Below, one piece after another: positions 1 to 12,254 of a stretch of 64,000 nucleotides of DNA. Source of the stretch: Betaproteobacteria bacterium (GTDB taxonomy: Bacteria > Pseudomonadota > Gammaproteobacteria > Burkholderiales > Rhodocyclaceae). The stretch covers positions 1-64,000 of the forward strand of contig VEPL01000007.1 of the NCBI GenBank assembly GCA_012026885.1, read 5' to 3'. Under the pieces are notes generated by a model that made no database searches, was not told the DNA's origin, and saw only the letters and a list, made by a program, of their open reading frames with translations. Position 1 is the stretch's first letter. Each line of letters starts with the position of its first letter. The translations under genes were made by a program, and so were the position numbers.

Positions 1-171
1 GGCGGCAGCCGCCGGGGTCCAGTAACCGGTGCGCCAGCACAGGCCGAAGCCGCTCTTGGCGACCACGTCGCGCTGGTCGATGACATACACGCGCTCCTGC
101 GCCGTCGCGGCAAAGCCGATACCGGCCAGCAGGGCCAGAGCCACGGATTTCTTGGCAATGTTCTTGATCAT
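1..171 (-). CDS. ompA: OmpA-family outer membrane protein, N-terminal part (runs off the window)
   Basis: Reading the minus strand from an ATG at 171 gives 57 codons without a stop to the window edge. The protein begins with a signal peptide (positive start MIKNIAKK, hydrophobic core, likely cleavage after an ATA at about residue 24). The segment RDVVAKSGFGLCWRTGYW that follows is typical of betaproteobacterial OmpA-family proteins, which continue into a C-terminal peptidoglycan-binding OmpA domain not present here. A purine-rich GGGAAAA lies just upstream of the ATG. The gene follows the deaminase on the same strand with a 32-base gap. Family assignment is fairly secure; the missing C-terminus means the peptidoglycan-binding domain is assumed. 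Confidence 0.75.
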   Translation of the reverse strand, partial: MIKNIAKKSVALALLAGIGFAATAQERVYVIDQRDVVAKSGFGLCWRTGYWTPAAAA

Positions 172-203
172 TGTTTTCCCTCGTTGAAGAAAATTATTGA
201 AAC

Positions 204-1565
204 CTATTCACCCGCGTTCCCCACATCAACACGGGGTTTACTACGGACCTCCATCCTATTCTGCCACAGCGGAATTGACGACTCCAAGAGGTTTCGGGTG
301 TTTCCGACGAGCGTTTTGTGGTCTACGCAACACTTGCCGGCGACCCAGACGTGGGTCACGCATTCACGCCCGGCGGCGTGTACCAGATGCGAGAGCGGGT
401 CATAGCAGGGCGAAGTGCTTGGTCCCGAGAGGTCGATGGCCGCCAGGTCAGCCCATTTGCCCGCCGCAAGCGAGCCGATTTCCGCTCCCATGCCCAGCGC
501 CGAGGCACCAGCGAGCGTTGCCATGTGCAGTACTTCAGCTGCCGGGAGAACTCTCGCATCGCCTGAGCTTCCCTTTGCCAGCAGGGCGGCCAGGCGCATC
601 TCGGAGAGGATGTCGAGACGGTTATTGCTGGCGGCGCCATCCGTGCCGAGGCCGACATTGATGCCGTGCTGTCGCATCGATGCCACAGGGGCGATGCCGC
701 TGGCGAGCTTGAGGTTGGAAGTCGGACAATGAACTACATGAGTCCCGGTGGCGGCAAGGAGGTCCAGTTCCGTGTCATCGAAATGAACCCCGTGCACCCC
801 GATGAAGGCCGGCCCAAGGAGGCCGAGACGGTGCAGCCGGGTGAGCGGGCGCATGCCGTCCCGGGCGAATGCTTCGGCGACTTCCTGGCGGGTTTCGTGC
901 AGATGGCAATGGATCGGCAGGCCGAGTTGTTCGGATAACGTCAGCAGCCGCGAGAAGGTCGCGTCCGCCACCGTATAAGGTGCATGCGGCGCAAGGCAAA
1001 AGCGGATGAGCGGATGGCCGCGCCACTGCTCGCGGGCAGCCAGTCCCTTGGCGATATAGTCGTCGGCATCGCTGGCGTAGGGGGTCGGGAACTCGAGGGC
1101 GGTAATCCCCACGACCGCGCGCATGCCGGCTTCGGTGGCTGCCTGGGCTGATGCCTCGGGGTGGAAGTACATGTCGTTGAAGCAGGTGGTGCCGCCGAGA
1201 AGCATTTCCGCGCACGCCAGACGGGTTCCGTCGAGGACGAACTGCGGCGAGACATGGGCGGCTTCGGCCGGCCAGATGTGGCCGGTCAGCCACTCCATCA
1301 ACGGCAGATCGTCGGCGAGGCCGCGCATCAGTGTCATGGCAGCATGGGTGTGCAGGTTGACCAGCCCGGGAATCAGCAGGTGGTCGTCGAGCACGATGCG
1401 TTGCGCCGGCGCGTAGCGGACACGGGCGATGCCCGACGGCGCGACGGCGACGATGCGGCCATCGCGGACGGCAACCGCGTGGCGGTCGAGCAGGGTGTCC
1501 GGTTCTACCGGCGCAACCCAGCGTGCTTCGATGAGCAGATCGACGGTTTCGGGTCGGGTGGACAT
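204..1565 (-). CDS. mtaD: TRZ/ATZ-family amidohydrolase, probable 5-methylthioadenosine/S-adenosylhomocysteine deaminase
   Basis: This 453-aa cytoplasmic enzyme belongs to the metal-dependent amidohydrolase superfamily. Visible hallmarks are the HTHAAMTLMRG metal-binding motif near residue 70, HCHLHET near residue 220, GVHGVH, and GLGTDGAASNN near residue 305, the last carrying the metal-ligand Asp. These match MtaD/TRZ-ATZ deaminases, which convert S-adenosylhomocysteine or methylthioadenosine to the inosyl derivatives; other aminohydrolase substrates cannot be excluded. It is divergent from gyrA across 99 bases, and the same strand continues into ompA. The start at 1565 is the first ATG of the frame and gives a normal family length. 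Confidence 0.85.
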   Translation of the reverse strand: MSTRPETVDLLIEARWVAPVEPDTLLDRHAVAVRDGRIVAVAPSGIARVRYAPAQRIVLDDHLLIPGLVNLHTHAAMTLMRGLADDLPLMEWLTGHIWPAEAAHVSPQFVLDGTRLACAEMLLGGTTCFNDMYFHPEASAQAATEAGMRAVVGITALEFPTPYASDADDYIAKGLAAREQWRGHPLIRFCLAPHAPYTVADATFSRLLTLSEQLGLPIHCHLHETRQEVAEAFARDGMRPLTRLHRLGLLGPAFIGVHGVHFDDTELDLLAATGTHVVHCPTSNLKLASGIAPVASMRQHGINVGLGTDGAASNNRLDILSEMRLAALLAKGSSGDARVLPAAEVLHMATLAGASALGMGAEIGSLAAGKWADLAAIDLSGPSTSPCYDPLSHLVHAAGRECVTHVWVAGKCCVDHKTLVGNTRNLLESSIPLWQNRMEVRSKPRVDVGNAGE

Positions 1566-1575
1566 GGCAAACGCC

Positions 1576-1605
1576 TTATTAGCGGTGTCGGTGCCATGTT
1601 AAAAT
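1576..1605 (+). promoter_or_regulatory. Possible sigma-70 promoter for gyrA
   Basis: In the 99-base divergent gap between mtaD and gyrA, a TAAAAT -10-like hexamer lies at 1600-1605 with TTATTA at 1576-1581, 18 bases apart. The -35 match is weak (three of six consensus bases). The position, about 60 bases before the gyrA ATG, is plausible. It is inferred from hexamer resemblance only. Confidence 0.35.
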
Positions 1606-1664
1606 AGCAAATTACGTCCGCCCAGACCATCGAGCCGCCCCTGCTGCGGCAAACAAGAAGACTC

Positions 1665-4285
<2,621 letters not shown>

Positions 4286-4286
<1 letters not shown>

Positions 4287-5371
4287 TGACGCGCGTCTGG
4301 AACTTCAGTGCCGGTCCGGCCGCATTGCCGGAAGAGGTGCTGCGCCAGGCGCAGGAAGAACTGCTCGACTGGCACGGCGCCGGCTGCGGCGTCATGGAGA
4401 TGAGCCACCGCGGCAAGGAGTTCACATCCATCGTCGAGACGGCCGAGGCTGACTTGCGCGAACTGATGGGCATTCCCGCGCACTACAAGGTGCTTTTCCT
4501 GCAGGGCGGGGCGACACAACAATTCGCGCAGATCCCGATGAATCTGCTGGCCGGCCGCTCGGCCGACTACATCGTTACCGGTTCGTGGTCGAAAAAAGCG
4601 TTCAAGGAAGCGCAGCGCATTGGTAGCGTGCGCCTGGCGGCGTCGACCGAGGGCGATGGCTTCACGCGCTTGCCGACCGCCGAGGAAATCCGGCTAGATC
4701 CGTTTGCCGCCTACCTGCACGTGTGCACCAACGAGACCATCCATGGCGTCGAGATTCCCGCCGAGCGCATCGCCGATACCGGCGTGCCGCTGGTTGCCGA
4801 CATGTCCTCGCACATCCTGTCGCGGCCGGTGCCGGTCGAGAAGTTCGGCCTGATCTATGCCGGAGCGCAGAAGAACATCGGTCCCTCGGGGCTGACGCTG
4901 GTGATTATCCACCGCGACCTGCTTGGCATGGCGCCGCTGAGCATCCCGTCCGTGATGGATTACTCGGTGATGGCCGAGAACGGCTCGATGCTGAACACGC
5001 CGCCGACCTTCGCCATCTACATCGCCGGCCTCGTCTTCCAGTGGCTGAAGCGCCAGGGCGGCCTCGCCGGCATCGCTGCGGTCAACACCGAAAAAGCGCG
5101 GATTTTGTATGATGCCATCGACAGTTCCGGCGGCTTCTACTCGAACCCGGTCGATCCCGATTGCCGCTCGGCGATGAACGTGCCCTTCGTCCTTGCCGAT
5201 CCCGAACTCGACACCACCTTCCTTGCCGAATCGAAGGCGGCCGGGCTCATGGCGCTCAAGGGCCACAAGTCGGTCGGCGGCATGCGCGCGTCGATCTACA
5301 ATGCCGTACCGCTGGCCGGCGTGCAGGCGCTGGTCGATTTCATGAACGATTTCGCGCGACGCAACGGTTGA
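4286..5371 (+). CDS. serC: Phosphoserine aminotransferase
   Basis: This PLP enzyme of 361 aa converts 3-phosphohydroxypyruvate and glutamate to phosphoserine (serine synthesis) and acts on the analogous intermediate in pyridoxal phosphate synthesis. The N-terminus NFSAGPAALPEEVL is diagnostic, and the PLP-binding lysine is K196 in GAQKNIGPSG. Length is normal for the family. The ATG overlaps the gyrA stop by one base and pheA begins four bases after the serC stop. The gyrA-serC-pheA-hisC-tyrA order matches the conserved betaproteobacterial serine/aromatic amino-acid operon. Confidence 0.97.
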
Positions 5372-5375
5372 ACGG

Positions 5376-6467
5376 ATGAGCGACGATCTGCAGAAGGCCC
5401 TGGGTGGCGTACGCGCCGAGATCGACAACATCGATGCCGATCTGCTGCGGCTCCTCAATGCGCGCGCGCGCTGCGCCCAGAAGGTGGGCGAAATCAAGGC
5501 CGGTCACGGCGAGGCCGGTCACATCTACCGCCCCGAACGCGAAGCGCAGGTCCTGCGCCGCCTGCAGGAGACCAATCCCGGACCGCTGTCCGGCGAGGCG
5601 GTAACCTTCTTCTTCCGCGAAGTGATGTCCGCCTGCCTCGCCCTCGAGCAGCCGCTCGGCATCGCTTTCCTCGGGCCGCTCGGCACCTTTTCGGAGTCGG
5701 CGGCAACCAAGCACTTTGGCCATGCCGCCCGCCTGCTGCCGCAGGATTCGATCGACGATGTCTTTCGCGAGGTCGAGTCCGGCCATGCCCACTATGCCGT
5801 CGTGCCGGTGGAGAATTCGACAGAAGGTGCGGTCGGCCGGACGATGGACCTTTTGTTGTCGACGCCGCTGAAAATCTGCGGCGAAGTCGTGCTGCGCATC
5901 CACCAGAACCTGCTGTCCAACGAGGCCGGGCTTGACGCGGTGAACCGCGTTTATTCCCACGCCCAGTCGCTGGCGCAGTGCCACGAATGGCTGAACCGCT
6001 CCCTGCCGCAAGCCCAGCGCATTCCGGTCGGCAGCAATGCACAGGCTGCCCAGAAGGCGGCGGAAGAGGCAGGTGCCGCTGCGATCGCCGGCGAAGCGGC
6101 GGCGGCGCGCTACAAACTGCCCAAGCTGGTCGAGAACATCGAGGATGAGCCGAACAACACGACGCGCTTCCTGATCCTCGGCAAGCATGACGCCGGTCCT
6201 TCGGGGCGCGACAAGACCTCTTTGATCATGTCGGCGCCGAACCGTACCGGTGCGCTGCACGAATTGCTGCTGCCGTTCTCGCACGCCGGCGTCTCGATGT
6301 CCCGCCTCGAGTCGCGCCCGGCGCGCAACGCGCTCTGGGAATATGTCTTCTACGTCGATGTCGAGGGCCATCACGACGATCCCCCGGTCAAGGCGGCACT
6401 CGGCGAACTCGCCGGGCGCGCGGCCTACCTGAAGGTCCTCGGCTCCTATCCGACGGCCGTTTACTGA
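5376..6467 (+). CDS. pheA: Bifunctional chorismate mutase / prephenate dehydratase (P-protein)
   Basis: At 363 aa this enzyme makes phenylpyruvate from chorismate in two steps. An AroQ-type chorismate mutase occupies about residues 1-90. The prephenate dehydratase domain starts near residue 95 (FLGPLGTFSESA) and carries NSTEGAVG at 147-154 and the catalytic TTRF at 261-264. A C-terminal ACT domain holds GALHELL at 291-297 and ESRP at 311-314, the two motifs that bind phenylalanine for feedback inhibition, so allosteric control is probably intact. The gene sits tightly between serC and hisC. Confidence 0.97.
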   Translation: MSDDLQKALGGVRAEIDNIDADLLRLLNARARCAQKVGEIKAGHGEAGHIYRPEREAQVLRRLQETNPGPLSGEAVTFFFREVMSACLALEQPLGIAFLGPLGTFSESAATKHFGHAARLLPQDSIDDVFREVESGHAHYAVVPVENSTEGAVGRTMDLLLSTPLKICGEVVLRIHQNLLSNEAGLDAVNRVYSHAQSLAQCHEWLNRSLPQAQRIPVGSNAQAAQKAAEEAGAAAIAGEAAAARYKLPKLVENIEDEPNNTTRFLILGKHDAGPSGRDKTSLIMSAPNRTGALHELLLPFSHAGVSMSRLESRPARNALWEYVFYVDVEGHHDDPPVKAALGELAGRAAYLKVLGSYPTAVY

Positions 6468-6475
6468 GGCATCAC

Positions 6476-7564
6476 ATGACCCTTGCCGACCAAGCCCTGT
6501 CCTACGTCCGCGCCATCTCGCCCTACCAGCCGGGCAAGCCGATTACCGAGCTGGCCCGCGAAATGGGCATTCCGGCCGAGCGGATCGTCAAGCTCGCCTC
6601 CAACGAGAACCCGCTGGGCATGAGCCCCAAGGCCCGAAAGGCGGTCGAGGCGGCGATTGCCGGGATCGAGCGTTACCCGGACCAGTTCGAGCTTATCGCC
6701 AAACTCGCCGAACGCTGCGGCGTGGCGCAGAACCAGATCGTGCTTGGGAACGGTTCCAACGACGTCCTCGACTTGGTCGCACGCGTCTTCCTGGCGCCCG
6801 GGCGCTCGGCGGTGTTCGCGCAGCATGCCTTCGCGGTTTACCCGCTGGCCTCGCTGTCGACCGGCGCCGAGCTGATCGCTACGCCGGCGCGCAACTACGG
6901 CCACGACCTCGCCGCGATGCGTGCCGCCATCCGGCCGGACACGCGCATCGTCTGGATCGCCAATCCGAACAACCCGACCGGCAACTTCCTGCCTTACCCG
7001 GAAGTGCGCGCTTTCCTCGAATCGGTGCCGGCCGAGGTCATCGTCGTGCTCGACGAGGCCTACAACGAATATCTGCCGCCTGCCGAGCGCGTCGATACCG
7101 CGGCGTGGATCAAGGATTTTCCCAACCTCGTCGTCACCCGCACGTTCTCCAAGATCTTTGGTCTTGCCGGGCTGCGTGTCGGCTACGCGCTGGCGTCTGC
7201 CGAGGTGGCCGACTGGATGAACCGTGTCCGTCAGCCGTTCAACGTCAATAACCTCGCCATCGCGGCGGCGGCCGCAGCGCTCGATGACCATTTGTTCGTG
7301 GCCGAGAGCTACGAGCTCAACCGGCGCGGCATGGAGCAGATCGTCAGCGGTCTCAAGCGGCTCGGCCTCGAGCACATCCCCTCGCATGGCAATTTCGTGA
7401 CCTTTCGTGCCGGCGAAGGCGCTGCGGTCAACCAGAAGCTCCTCCGGCAGGGCGTCATCGTCCGCCCGATCGGCGGCTATGGCCTGCCCGAGTGGCTGCG
7501 CGTGACCATCGGCACCGAACCGGAAAACGCCCGATTCCTCGAGGCACTCGAGAAGGCGCTCTGA
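6476..7564 (+). CDS. hisC: Histidinol-phosphate / aromatic aminotransferase
   Basis: This class-I/II PLP aminotransferase (362 aa) has the HisC signature: SNENPLG near residue 42, NPNNPTGN near 163, and the Schiff-base lysine K226 in TRTFSKIFGLAGLRVGY. Because it lies between pheA and tyrA, it may act on aromatic keto acids or prephenate as well as on imidazole-acetol phosphate; paralogues in this position are commonly called hisC2. Substrate choice cannot be read from sequence. The stop is immediately followed by the tyrA ATG with no gap. Confidence 0.92.
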   Translation: MTLADQALSYVRAISPYQPGKPITELAREMGIPAERIVKLASNENPLGMSPKARKAVEAAIAGIERYPDQFELIAKLAERCGVAQNQIVLGNGSNDVLDLVARVFLAPGRSAVFAQHAFAVYPLASLSTGAELIATPARNYGHDLAAMRAAIRPDTRIVWIANPNNPTGNFLPYPEVRAFLESVPAEVIVVLDEAYNEYLPPAERVDTAAWIKDFPNLVVTRTFSKIFGLAGLRVGYALASAEVADWMNRVRQPFNVNNLAIAAAAAALDDHLFVAESYELNRRGMEQIVSGLKRLGLEHIPSHGNFVTFRAGEGAAVNQKLLRQGVIVRPIGGYGLPEWLRVTIGTEPENARFLEALEKAL

Positions 7565-8434
7565 ATGCCCGAGTTCGGCAAGGTCGTCGTTTTCGGGGTC
7601 GGCCTGATTGGCGGTTCCTTCGCGCTGGCCTTGAAGGAGGCTGGTGCAGTCGAGGAAATTGTCGGCTTCGGACGTACCCCGGTGACCTTGCGTGTCGCCC
7701 AGGAGATCGGTGTCATCGACCGGGCCGGCATCAACCCGGCGCACGAAATCGGCGACGCCGACATCGTGCTGGTGGCGACGCCGGTCGCCCAGATGCCGGA
7801 TATTTTCGCCCGCATCGCGCCCTACCTCGGCCCGCACACCATCGTCACCGATGGCGGCTCGACCAAGGGCGATGTCGTCGCGGAGGCACGCGCCGCCTTT
7901 GCCGAGCGGATCGGCCAGTTCGTGCCGGCGCATCCGATCGCCGGCGCCGAGAACAGCGGCCCCTCGGCCGCGCGCTGGGATCTCTATCAGGGCAAGAAAG
8001 TCGTCGTCACCCCGCTGCCGGAAAACGGCGACGAGGCGCTCGACCGCGTCAAGCGCGCCTGGTCGGTATGCGGTGCCGACATCTACGAACTGGCACCGGA
8101 AGCGCACGACCGGGTTTTTGCCGCGGTGAGTCACTTGCCGCACCTGTTGTCCTTCGCGCTAGTACATGACCTCGCCGTGCGCGACGACGCCGAGGTTTTC
8201 TTCACCTTCGCGGCATCCGGCTTCCGTGACTTCACGCGCATTGCGGCCAGCCACCCCGAAATGTGGCGGGACATCTGCTTGGCCAACCGCGAAGCGCTTC
8301 TCGTCGAACTCGATAGCTACCGCGCTCAACTCGACGAACTGCGCCTCGCACTCGCCGGCAACGACGGCGAGCGGCTCGAGGAGATTTTCGGCATTGCCCG
8401 GCAGGCGCGCCGGGAATGGGCCGGCGGACGCTAA
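7565..8434 (+). CDS. tyrA: Prephenate dehydrogenase (TyrA family)
   Basis: This NAD(P)-dependent enzyme of 289 aa oxidatively decarboxylates prephenate or arogenate toward tyrosine. The Rossmann motif GVGLIGGS lies at residues 11-18, and the family motifs TDGGSTKGD, HPIAGAENSG and SHLPHLL are present. It lacks a fused chorismate mutase, and no ACT domain is evident at this length. It ends the tightly coupled gyrA-tyrA run; the next gene starts two bases after its stop. In many relatives aroA follows tyrA directly, but here a DNA ligase gene and the polysaccharide locus intervene. Confidence 0.95.
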   Translation: MPEFGKVVVFGVGLIGGSFALALKEAGAVEEIVGFGRTPVTLRVAQEIGVIDRAGINPAHEIGDADIVLVATPVAQMPDIFARIAPYLGPHTIVTDGGSTKGDVVAEARAAFAERIGQFVPAHPIAGAENSGPSAARWDLYQGKKVVVTPLPENGDEALDRVKRAWSVCGADIYELAPEAHDRVFAAVSHLPHLLSFALVHDLAVRDDAEVFFTFAASGFRDFTRIAASHPEMWRDICLANREALLVELDSYRAQLDELRLALAGNDGERLEEIFGIARQARREWAGGR

Positions 8435-8435
8435 C

Positions 8436-9278
8436 ATGGCGACCTGCCTGCGTGCCTGGCTGGCGATCGTGGCGCTGATCATCCCGCTCATTTCTTCTGG
8501 GGCCGAACCGCCGGCGATCCTGCTGGCGGAAACCTACGCCGGCTCGGTCGATGTCTCCCGTTATCTGGTCAGCGAGAAGCTGGACGGCGTTCGTGCGGTC
8601 TGGGACGGGCGCAGCCTGCGCTTTCGTAGCGGCAATCCGATCCATGCCCCGGGGTGGTTCATCGATGGCCTGCCGAAAGTGCCGCTCGACGGCGAATTGT
8701 GGATCGGCCGCGGCCAGTTCGAGCGGCTCTCAGGCATCGTCCGCAAGGAAGTCCCGGTCGACGAAGAGTGGCATGCGGTGCGCTACATGATCTTCGAGCT
8801 GCCCGATGCACCGGGCACATTCGCCGATCGCGTCGCCGAGATCCGCGCCCTCGTGCGCCGAGCCAACCGGCCCTGGCTGGTCGAAATCGAGCAATTCCGG
8901 GTGGTCGACCGCAGCAGCCTGCAGCGCAAGCTGCGCGAGGTGGTCAAGGCGGGCGGCGAAGGCCTCATGCTGCACCGTGCCGATGCCCCGTTCGTGACCG
9001 GGCGCAGTGACGTGCTGCTCAAGCTGAAGCCCTGGCACGACGCCGAGGCGACCGTCATTGGCCACCAGTCCGGCAAGGGCAAATATGCCGGCATGCTCGG
9101 CTCGCTGCGCGTACGCACCCCCGACGGCCGCGAATTCGCGCTCGGTACAGGGTTGACCGATGCCCAGCGCCTCGACCCGCCGCCGGTCGGGACCATCGTC
9201 ACCTACCGCTACCGTGACCTCACCGGCTCCGGCCTGCCGCGCTTCGCAAGCTTCGTGCGGGTACGCGCCGAACCGTGA
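8436..9278 (+). CDS. ligE: Periplasmic ATP-dependent DNA ligase, LigE type
   Basis: A small ligase (280 aa) with an N-terminal signal peptide: hydrophobic residues 6-19, likely cleavage after the alanine of SSGA at about 23. The nucleotidyltransferase motif I is KLDG, with K48 the probable adenylylated lysine. Later motifs GEGLMLHR and the lysine-rich LLKLKPWHDAEATV are followed by a minimal OB domain that keeps SGKGKYAGMLGSL. This architecture matches the LigE group of small ligases with export signals known from Neisseria and Haemophilus, linked to extracellular DNA or competence. The ATG at 8436, two bases after tyrA, is preferred over an upstream in-frame ATG inside tyrA because it places the signal peptide at the N-terminus. 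Confidence 0.88.
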   Translation: MATCLRAWLAIVALIIPLISSGAEPPAILLAETYAGSVDVSRYLVSEKLDGVRAVWDGRSLRFRSGNPIHAPGWFIDGLPKVPLDGELWIGRGQFERLSGIVRKEVPVDEEWHAVRYMIFELPDAPGTFADRVAEIRALVRRANRPWLVEIEQFRVVDRSSLQRKLREVVKAGGEGLMLHRADAPFVTGRSDVLLKLKPWHDAEATVIGHQSGKGKYAGMLGSLRVRTPDGREFALGTGLTDAQRLDPPPVGTIVTYRYRDLTGSGLPRFASFVRVRAEP

Positions 9279-9419
9279 CCCGTTGGTTTGCCGTGCCGAG
9301 GAACATCAAAGAGCCCGAAGTTTGCATTGGCGCAATGATTGGCTACAACGATGGTTGGACAATGTCTATCTTGCATGGCGACCGATGTCGCTCCTGATAA
9401 TCTTGAGCATGGAAATATC
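9279..9419 (+). other. Intergenic region between ligE and rfbB
   Basis: This 141-base gap marks the entry to the polysaccharide locus. A weak promoter-like pair, TTGCAT and TACAAC about 16 bases apart, lies near 9323-9350, but neither hexamer is strong. No inverted repeat with a T-tract and no ops/JUMPstart core was found. An in-frame ATG at 9339 could extend RfbB by 27 residues, but the extension does not resemble RmlB proteins. Confidence 0.4.
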
Positions 9420-10481
9420 ATGATTCTCGTCACAGGCGGTGCCGGTTTCATCGGCAGCAACTTCGTCCTAAACTGGCTGGCGCAAATTGATGAGCCTGTC
9501 GTTAACCTTGACGCGCTGACCTACGCCGGCAACCTCGAGAATCTCGCTTCTTTGCAAGGCGATGCCCGTCATGTCTTCGTCAAGGGCGACATCGGCGACT
9601 TCGATCTCGTCGCCAGGCTGCTCGCCGAACATCAGCCTCGCGCCGTCGTCAATTTTGCGGCCGAAAGCCACGTCGACCGCAGCATCCACGGCCCGGAAGA
9701 CTTCATCCAGACCAACATCGTCGGCACCTTCCGCCTGCTCGAAGCCGTGCGTGCCTGGTACGGTCAACTCGAAGAATCGGCCAAAAAGCAATTCCGCTTC
9801 CTCCACGTCTCCACCGACGAAGTCTATGGCTCGCTCGAAAAGGACGATCCCGCCTTCTCCGAAACCCACCGCTACGAACCCAACAGCCCGTACTCGGCGA
9901 GCAAGGCCGCCAGTGACCACCTCGTGCGCGCCTATCACCACACCTACGGCCTGCCGGTGCTCACCACCAACTGCTCCAACAACTACGGTCCCTACCACTT
10001 TCCGGAAAAGCTCATCCCGCTCGTTATCCACAATGCGCTCGCCGGCAAGCCGCTGCCCATCTACGGCGACGGCCAGCAGATCCGCGACTGGCTCTATGTG
10101 AAAGACCACTGCAGCGCCATCCGCCGCGTGCTGGAGGCCGGCAGGGTGGGCGAGGTCTACAACGTCGGCGGCTGGAACGAAAAGCCCAATCTCGACGTCG
10201 TCCACACGCTCTGCGCCATCCTTGACGAACTCAAGCCGCGTGCCGACGGCAAGCCGTACGAGGAGCAGATCACCTACGTCGCCGACCGCCCCGGCCACGA
10301 CCGCCGCTACGCCATCGACGCCGGTAAACTTGAGCGCGAACTCGGCTGGAAGCCGGCCGAAACCTTCGAGACCGGCATCCGCAAAACCGTGCAGTGGTAT
10401 CTCGATAACCAGGCTTGGGTCGCCAATGTCACCAGTGGCGCCTACAAGCAGTGGGTCGGCAAGCATTACGGAGGCGCCTGA
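9420..10481 (+). CDS. rfbB: dTDP-glucose 4,6-dehydratase
   Basis: This extended SDR enzyme of 353 aa makes dTDP-4-keto-6-deoxyglucose, the second step of dTDP-L-rhamnose synthesis. [15 protein letters not shown] carries the NAD-binding glycine motif; STDEVYGSL holds the catalytic Asp-Glu pair; YSASK provides the Tyr and Lys. The start at 9420 places the glycine motif at residues 6-12, as in RmlB proteins. Its stop overlaps the rfbD ATG by one base, and the four rfb genes are consecutive in the order B-D-A-C. Confidence 0.97.
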   Translation: MILVTGGAGFIGSNFVLNWLAQIDEPVVNLDALTYAGNLENLASLQGDARHVFVKGDIGDFDLVARLLAEHQPRAVVNFAAESHVDRSIHGPEDFIQTNIVGTFRLLEAVRAWYGQLEESAKKQFRFLHVSTDEVYGSLEKDDPAFSETHRYEPNSPYSASKAASDHLVRAYHHTYGLPVLTTNCSNNYGPYHFPEKLIPLVIHNALAGKPLPIYGDGQQIRDWLYVKDHCSAIRRVLEAGRVGEVYNVGGWNEKPNLDVVHTLCAILDELKPRADGKPYEEQITYVADRPGHDRRYAIDAGKLERELGWKPAETFETGIRKTVQWYLDNQAWVANVTSGAYKQWVGKHYGGA

Positions 10482-11365
10482 TGCGCCTTCTGCTCACGGG
10501 TTGCAGCGGCCAGGTCGGCTTTGAACTGCAGCGGGCGCTGGCGCCGCTGGGCGAAGTCGTCGCGGTCGACCATGCCGATTGCAACCTCGCCGATGCCGAC
10601 GGTGTCCGGCGGCTGGTGCAGGGAACGCGACCCGACGTCATCGTCAATCCGGCTGCCTACACCGCCGTCGACAAGGCTGAAAGCGAAAACGAACTCGCGG
10701 CTGCGGTCAACGCCGCCGCGCCGGGCATTCTGGGCGAAGAGGCAGCGAAGTTCGGCGCCTTTGTCGTCCACTACTCGACCGACTACGTCTTCGACGGTAC
10801 GAAAGAGGGCGCCTATCGCGAGGATGACGCCAGCAACCCGCAAAGCGTCTACGGCCGCACCAAGCGTGACGGCGAACTCGCCCTCGCCAATGCCAACCTG
10901 CGCCACCTCATCCTGCGCACCAGCTGGGTGGTCGGCGCGCATGGCGGCAATTTCGCCAAGACCATGCTGCGCCTGGCTGCCGAGCGCGACAGCCTCAATG
11001 TCGTTGCCGACCAGTGGGGCGCCCCGACCTCGGCCGCACTGCTCGCCGACCTCACCGCCCATCTCGTCCGCCAGCAGCAGGGCAGCCCGGCCTCGTTTCC
11101 CTACGGTACCTACCACTGCGTTGCTGGCGGGGAGACCCACTGGTGCGACTACGCCCGCTACGTCATCGCCGCCGCCATCAAGGCCGGCAAGCCGATGCAG
11201 GCCACGCCCGAAACGATCCGGCCGATTACCACCGCCGACTACACGACCCCGGCCAGGCGCCCAGCCAACTCCCGCCTCGATACCCGCAAGTTCCGCGACA
11301 CATTCGGCCTTGAACTGCCGCACTGGCAGCGAGGCCTCGACCACATCCTCCAGCAGATCCTCTGA
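10481..11365 (+). CDS. rfbD: dTDP-4-dehydrorhamnose reductase
   Basis: This 294-aa SDR reductase performs the last step to dTDP-L-rhamnose. The cofactor motif GCSGQVG is at residues 7-13, STDYVFDGT follows, and YGRTK supplies the catalytic Tyr-Lys pair. The ATG at 10481 shares one base with the rfbB stop; an upstream in-frame start inside rfbB is rejected because it would prefix an unrelated basic peptide. rfbA begins five bases after the stop. Confidence 0.96.
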   Translation: MRLLLTGCSGQVGFELQRALAPLGEVVAVDHADCNLADADGVRRLVQGTRPDVIVNPAAYTAVDKAESENELAAAVNAAAPGILGEEAAKFGAFVVHYSTDYVFDGTKEGAYREDDASNPQSVYGRTKRDGELALANANLRHLILRTSWVVGAHGGNFAKTMLRLAAERDSLNVVADQWGAPTSAALLADLTAHLVRQQQGSPASFPYGTYHCVAGGETHWCDYARYVIAAAIKAGKPMQATPETIRPITTADYTTPARRPANSRLDTRKFRDTFGLELPHWQRGLDHILQQIL

Positions 11366-11369
11366 TCCC

Positions 11370-12254
11370 ATGACCACCCGCAAAGGCCTCATCCTCGCCG
11401 GCGGCGCCGGAACCCGGCTCCATCCCGCCACCCTGTCGGTCTCCAAGCAGCTCCTGCCGATCTACGACAAGCCGATGATCTACTACCCGCTGACCACGCT
11501 CCTGCTTGCCGGCATCCGCGACATCCTGATCATCTCCACCCCGCAGGACACGCCGCGCTTCGAGCAACTGCTCGGCGACGGCAGCCAGTGGGGAATCAAC
11601 CTCGAGTACGCCGTACAGCCCAGCCCGGACGGCCTCGCCCAGGCCTTCATCATCGGTGCCGATTTCATCGGTGGCAGCGACTCGGCTCTCGTCCTTGGCG
11701 ACAATATCTTCTACGGCCACGACTTCCACCAGCTCCTCGGCAGCGCTGACCAGCGCGCTGCCGGGGCGACCGTCTTCGCCTACCACGTCCATGATCCCGA
11801 GCGCTACGGCGTGGCGGAATTCGATCAGGCCGGCAAGGTACTCAGCCTCGAAGAGAAGCCCAAACAGCCAAAGTCGAATTACGCGGTCACGGGACTCTAC
11901 TTCTACGACAACACCGTCGTCGAACTCGCCCGCAATCTCGAGCCCTCAGCGCGCGGCGAACTCGAGATCACCGACCTCAATCGACTATATCTGGAAAGGG
12001 GCAAGCTCAACGTCGAGATCATGGGGCGGGGCTATGCCTGGCTCGACACCGGCACCCACGACAGCCTGCTCGAAGCCGGACAATTCATTGCCACCATCGA
12101 AAAGCGGCAGGGACTGAAGGTGGCCTGTCCCGAGGAGATCGCCTTCCGCCAAGGCTGGATTACGCCCGAACAACTGCAAGCGCTGGCGCAACCGCTGGCC
12201 AAGAACGGCTACGGGCAATACCTCCTCGGCCTCGTCAAGGAAAAGGTGTTCTGA
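11370..12254 (+). CDS. rfbA: Glucose-1-phosphate thymidylyltransferase
   Basis: This enzyme (294 aa) condenses dTTP and glucose-1-phosphate to dTDP-glucose, the first step of the rhamnose pathway, and is normally inhibited by dTDP-rhamnose. The pyrophosphorylase motif [11 protein letters not shown] is at residues 8-18, [17 protein letters not shown] follows, and GDNIFYG and EEKP are also present. The frame is open much further upstream inside rfbD, but the ATG at 11370 is the family start. The stop overlaps the rfbC ATG by one base. Confidence 0.97.
   Translation: MTTRKGLILAGGAGTRLHPATLSVSKQLLPIYDKPMIYYPLTTLLLAGIRDILIISTPQDTPRFEQLLGDGSQWGINLEYAVQPSPDGLAQAFIIGADFIGGSDSALVLGDNIFYGHDFHQLLGSADQRAAGATVFAYHVHDPERYGVAEFDQAGKVLSLEEKPKQPKSNYAVTGLYFYDNTVVELARNLEPSARGELEITDLNRLYLERGKLNVEIMGRGYAWLDTGTHDSLLEAGQFIATIEKRQGLKVACPEEIAFRQGWITPEQLQALAQPLAKNGYGQYLLGLVKEKVF

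Noticed and set aside
6461-8143. 560-codon minus-strand open frame over hisC and tyrA
   Set aside because: Antisense to two well-supported enzymes and without family motifs.
8166-8435. N-terminal extension of the ligase to an ATG inside tyrA
   Set aside because: It would bury the signal peptide about 90 residues into the protein. The ATG at 8436 gives the known architecture.
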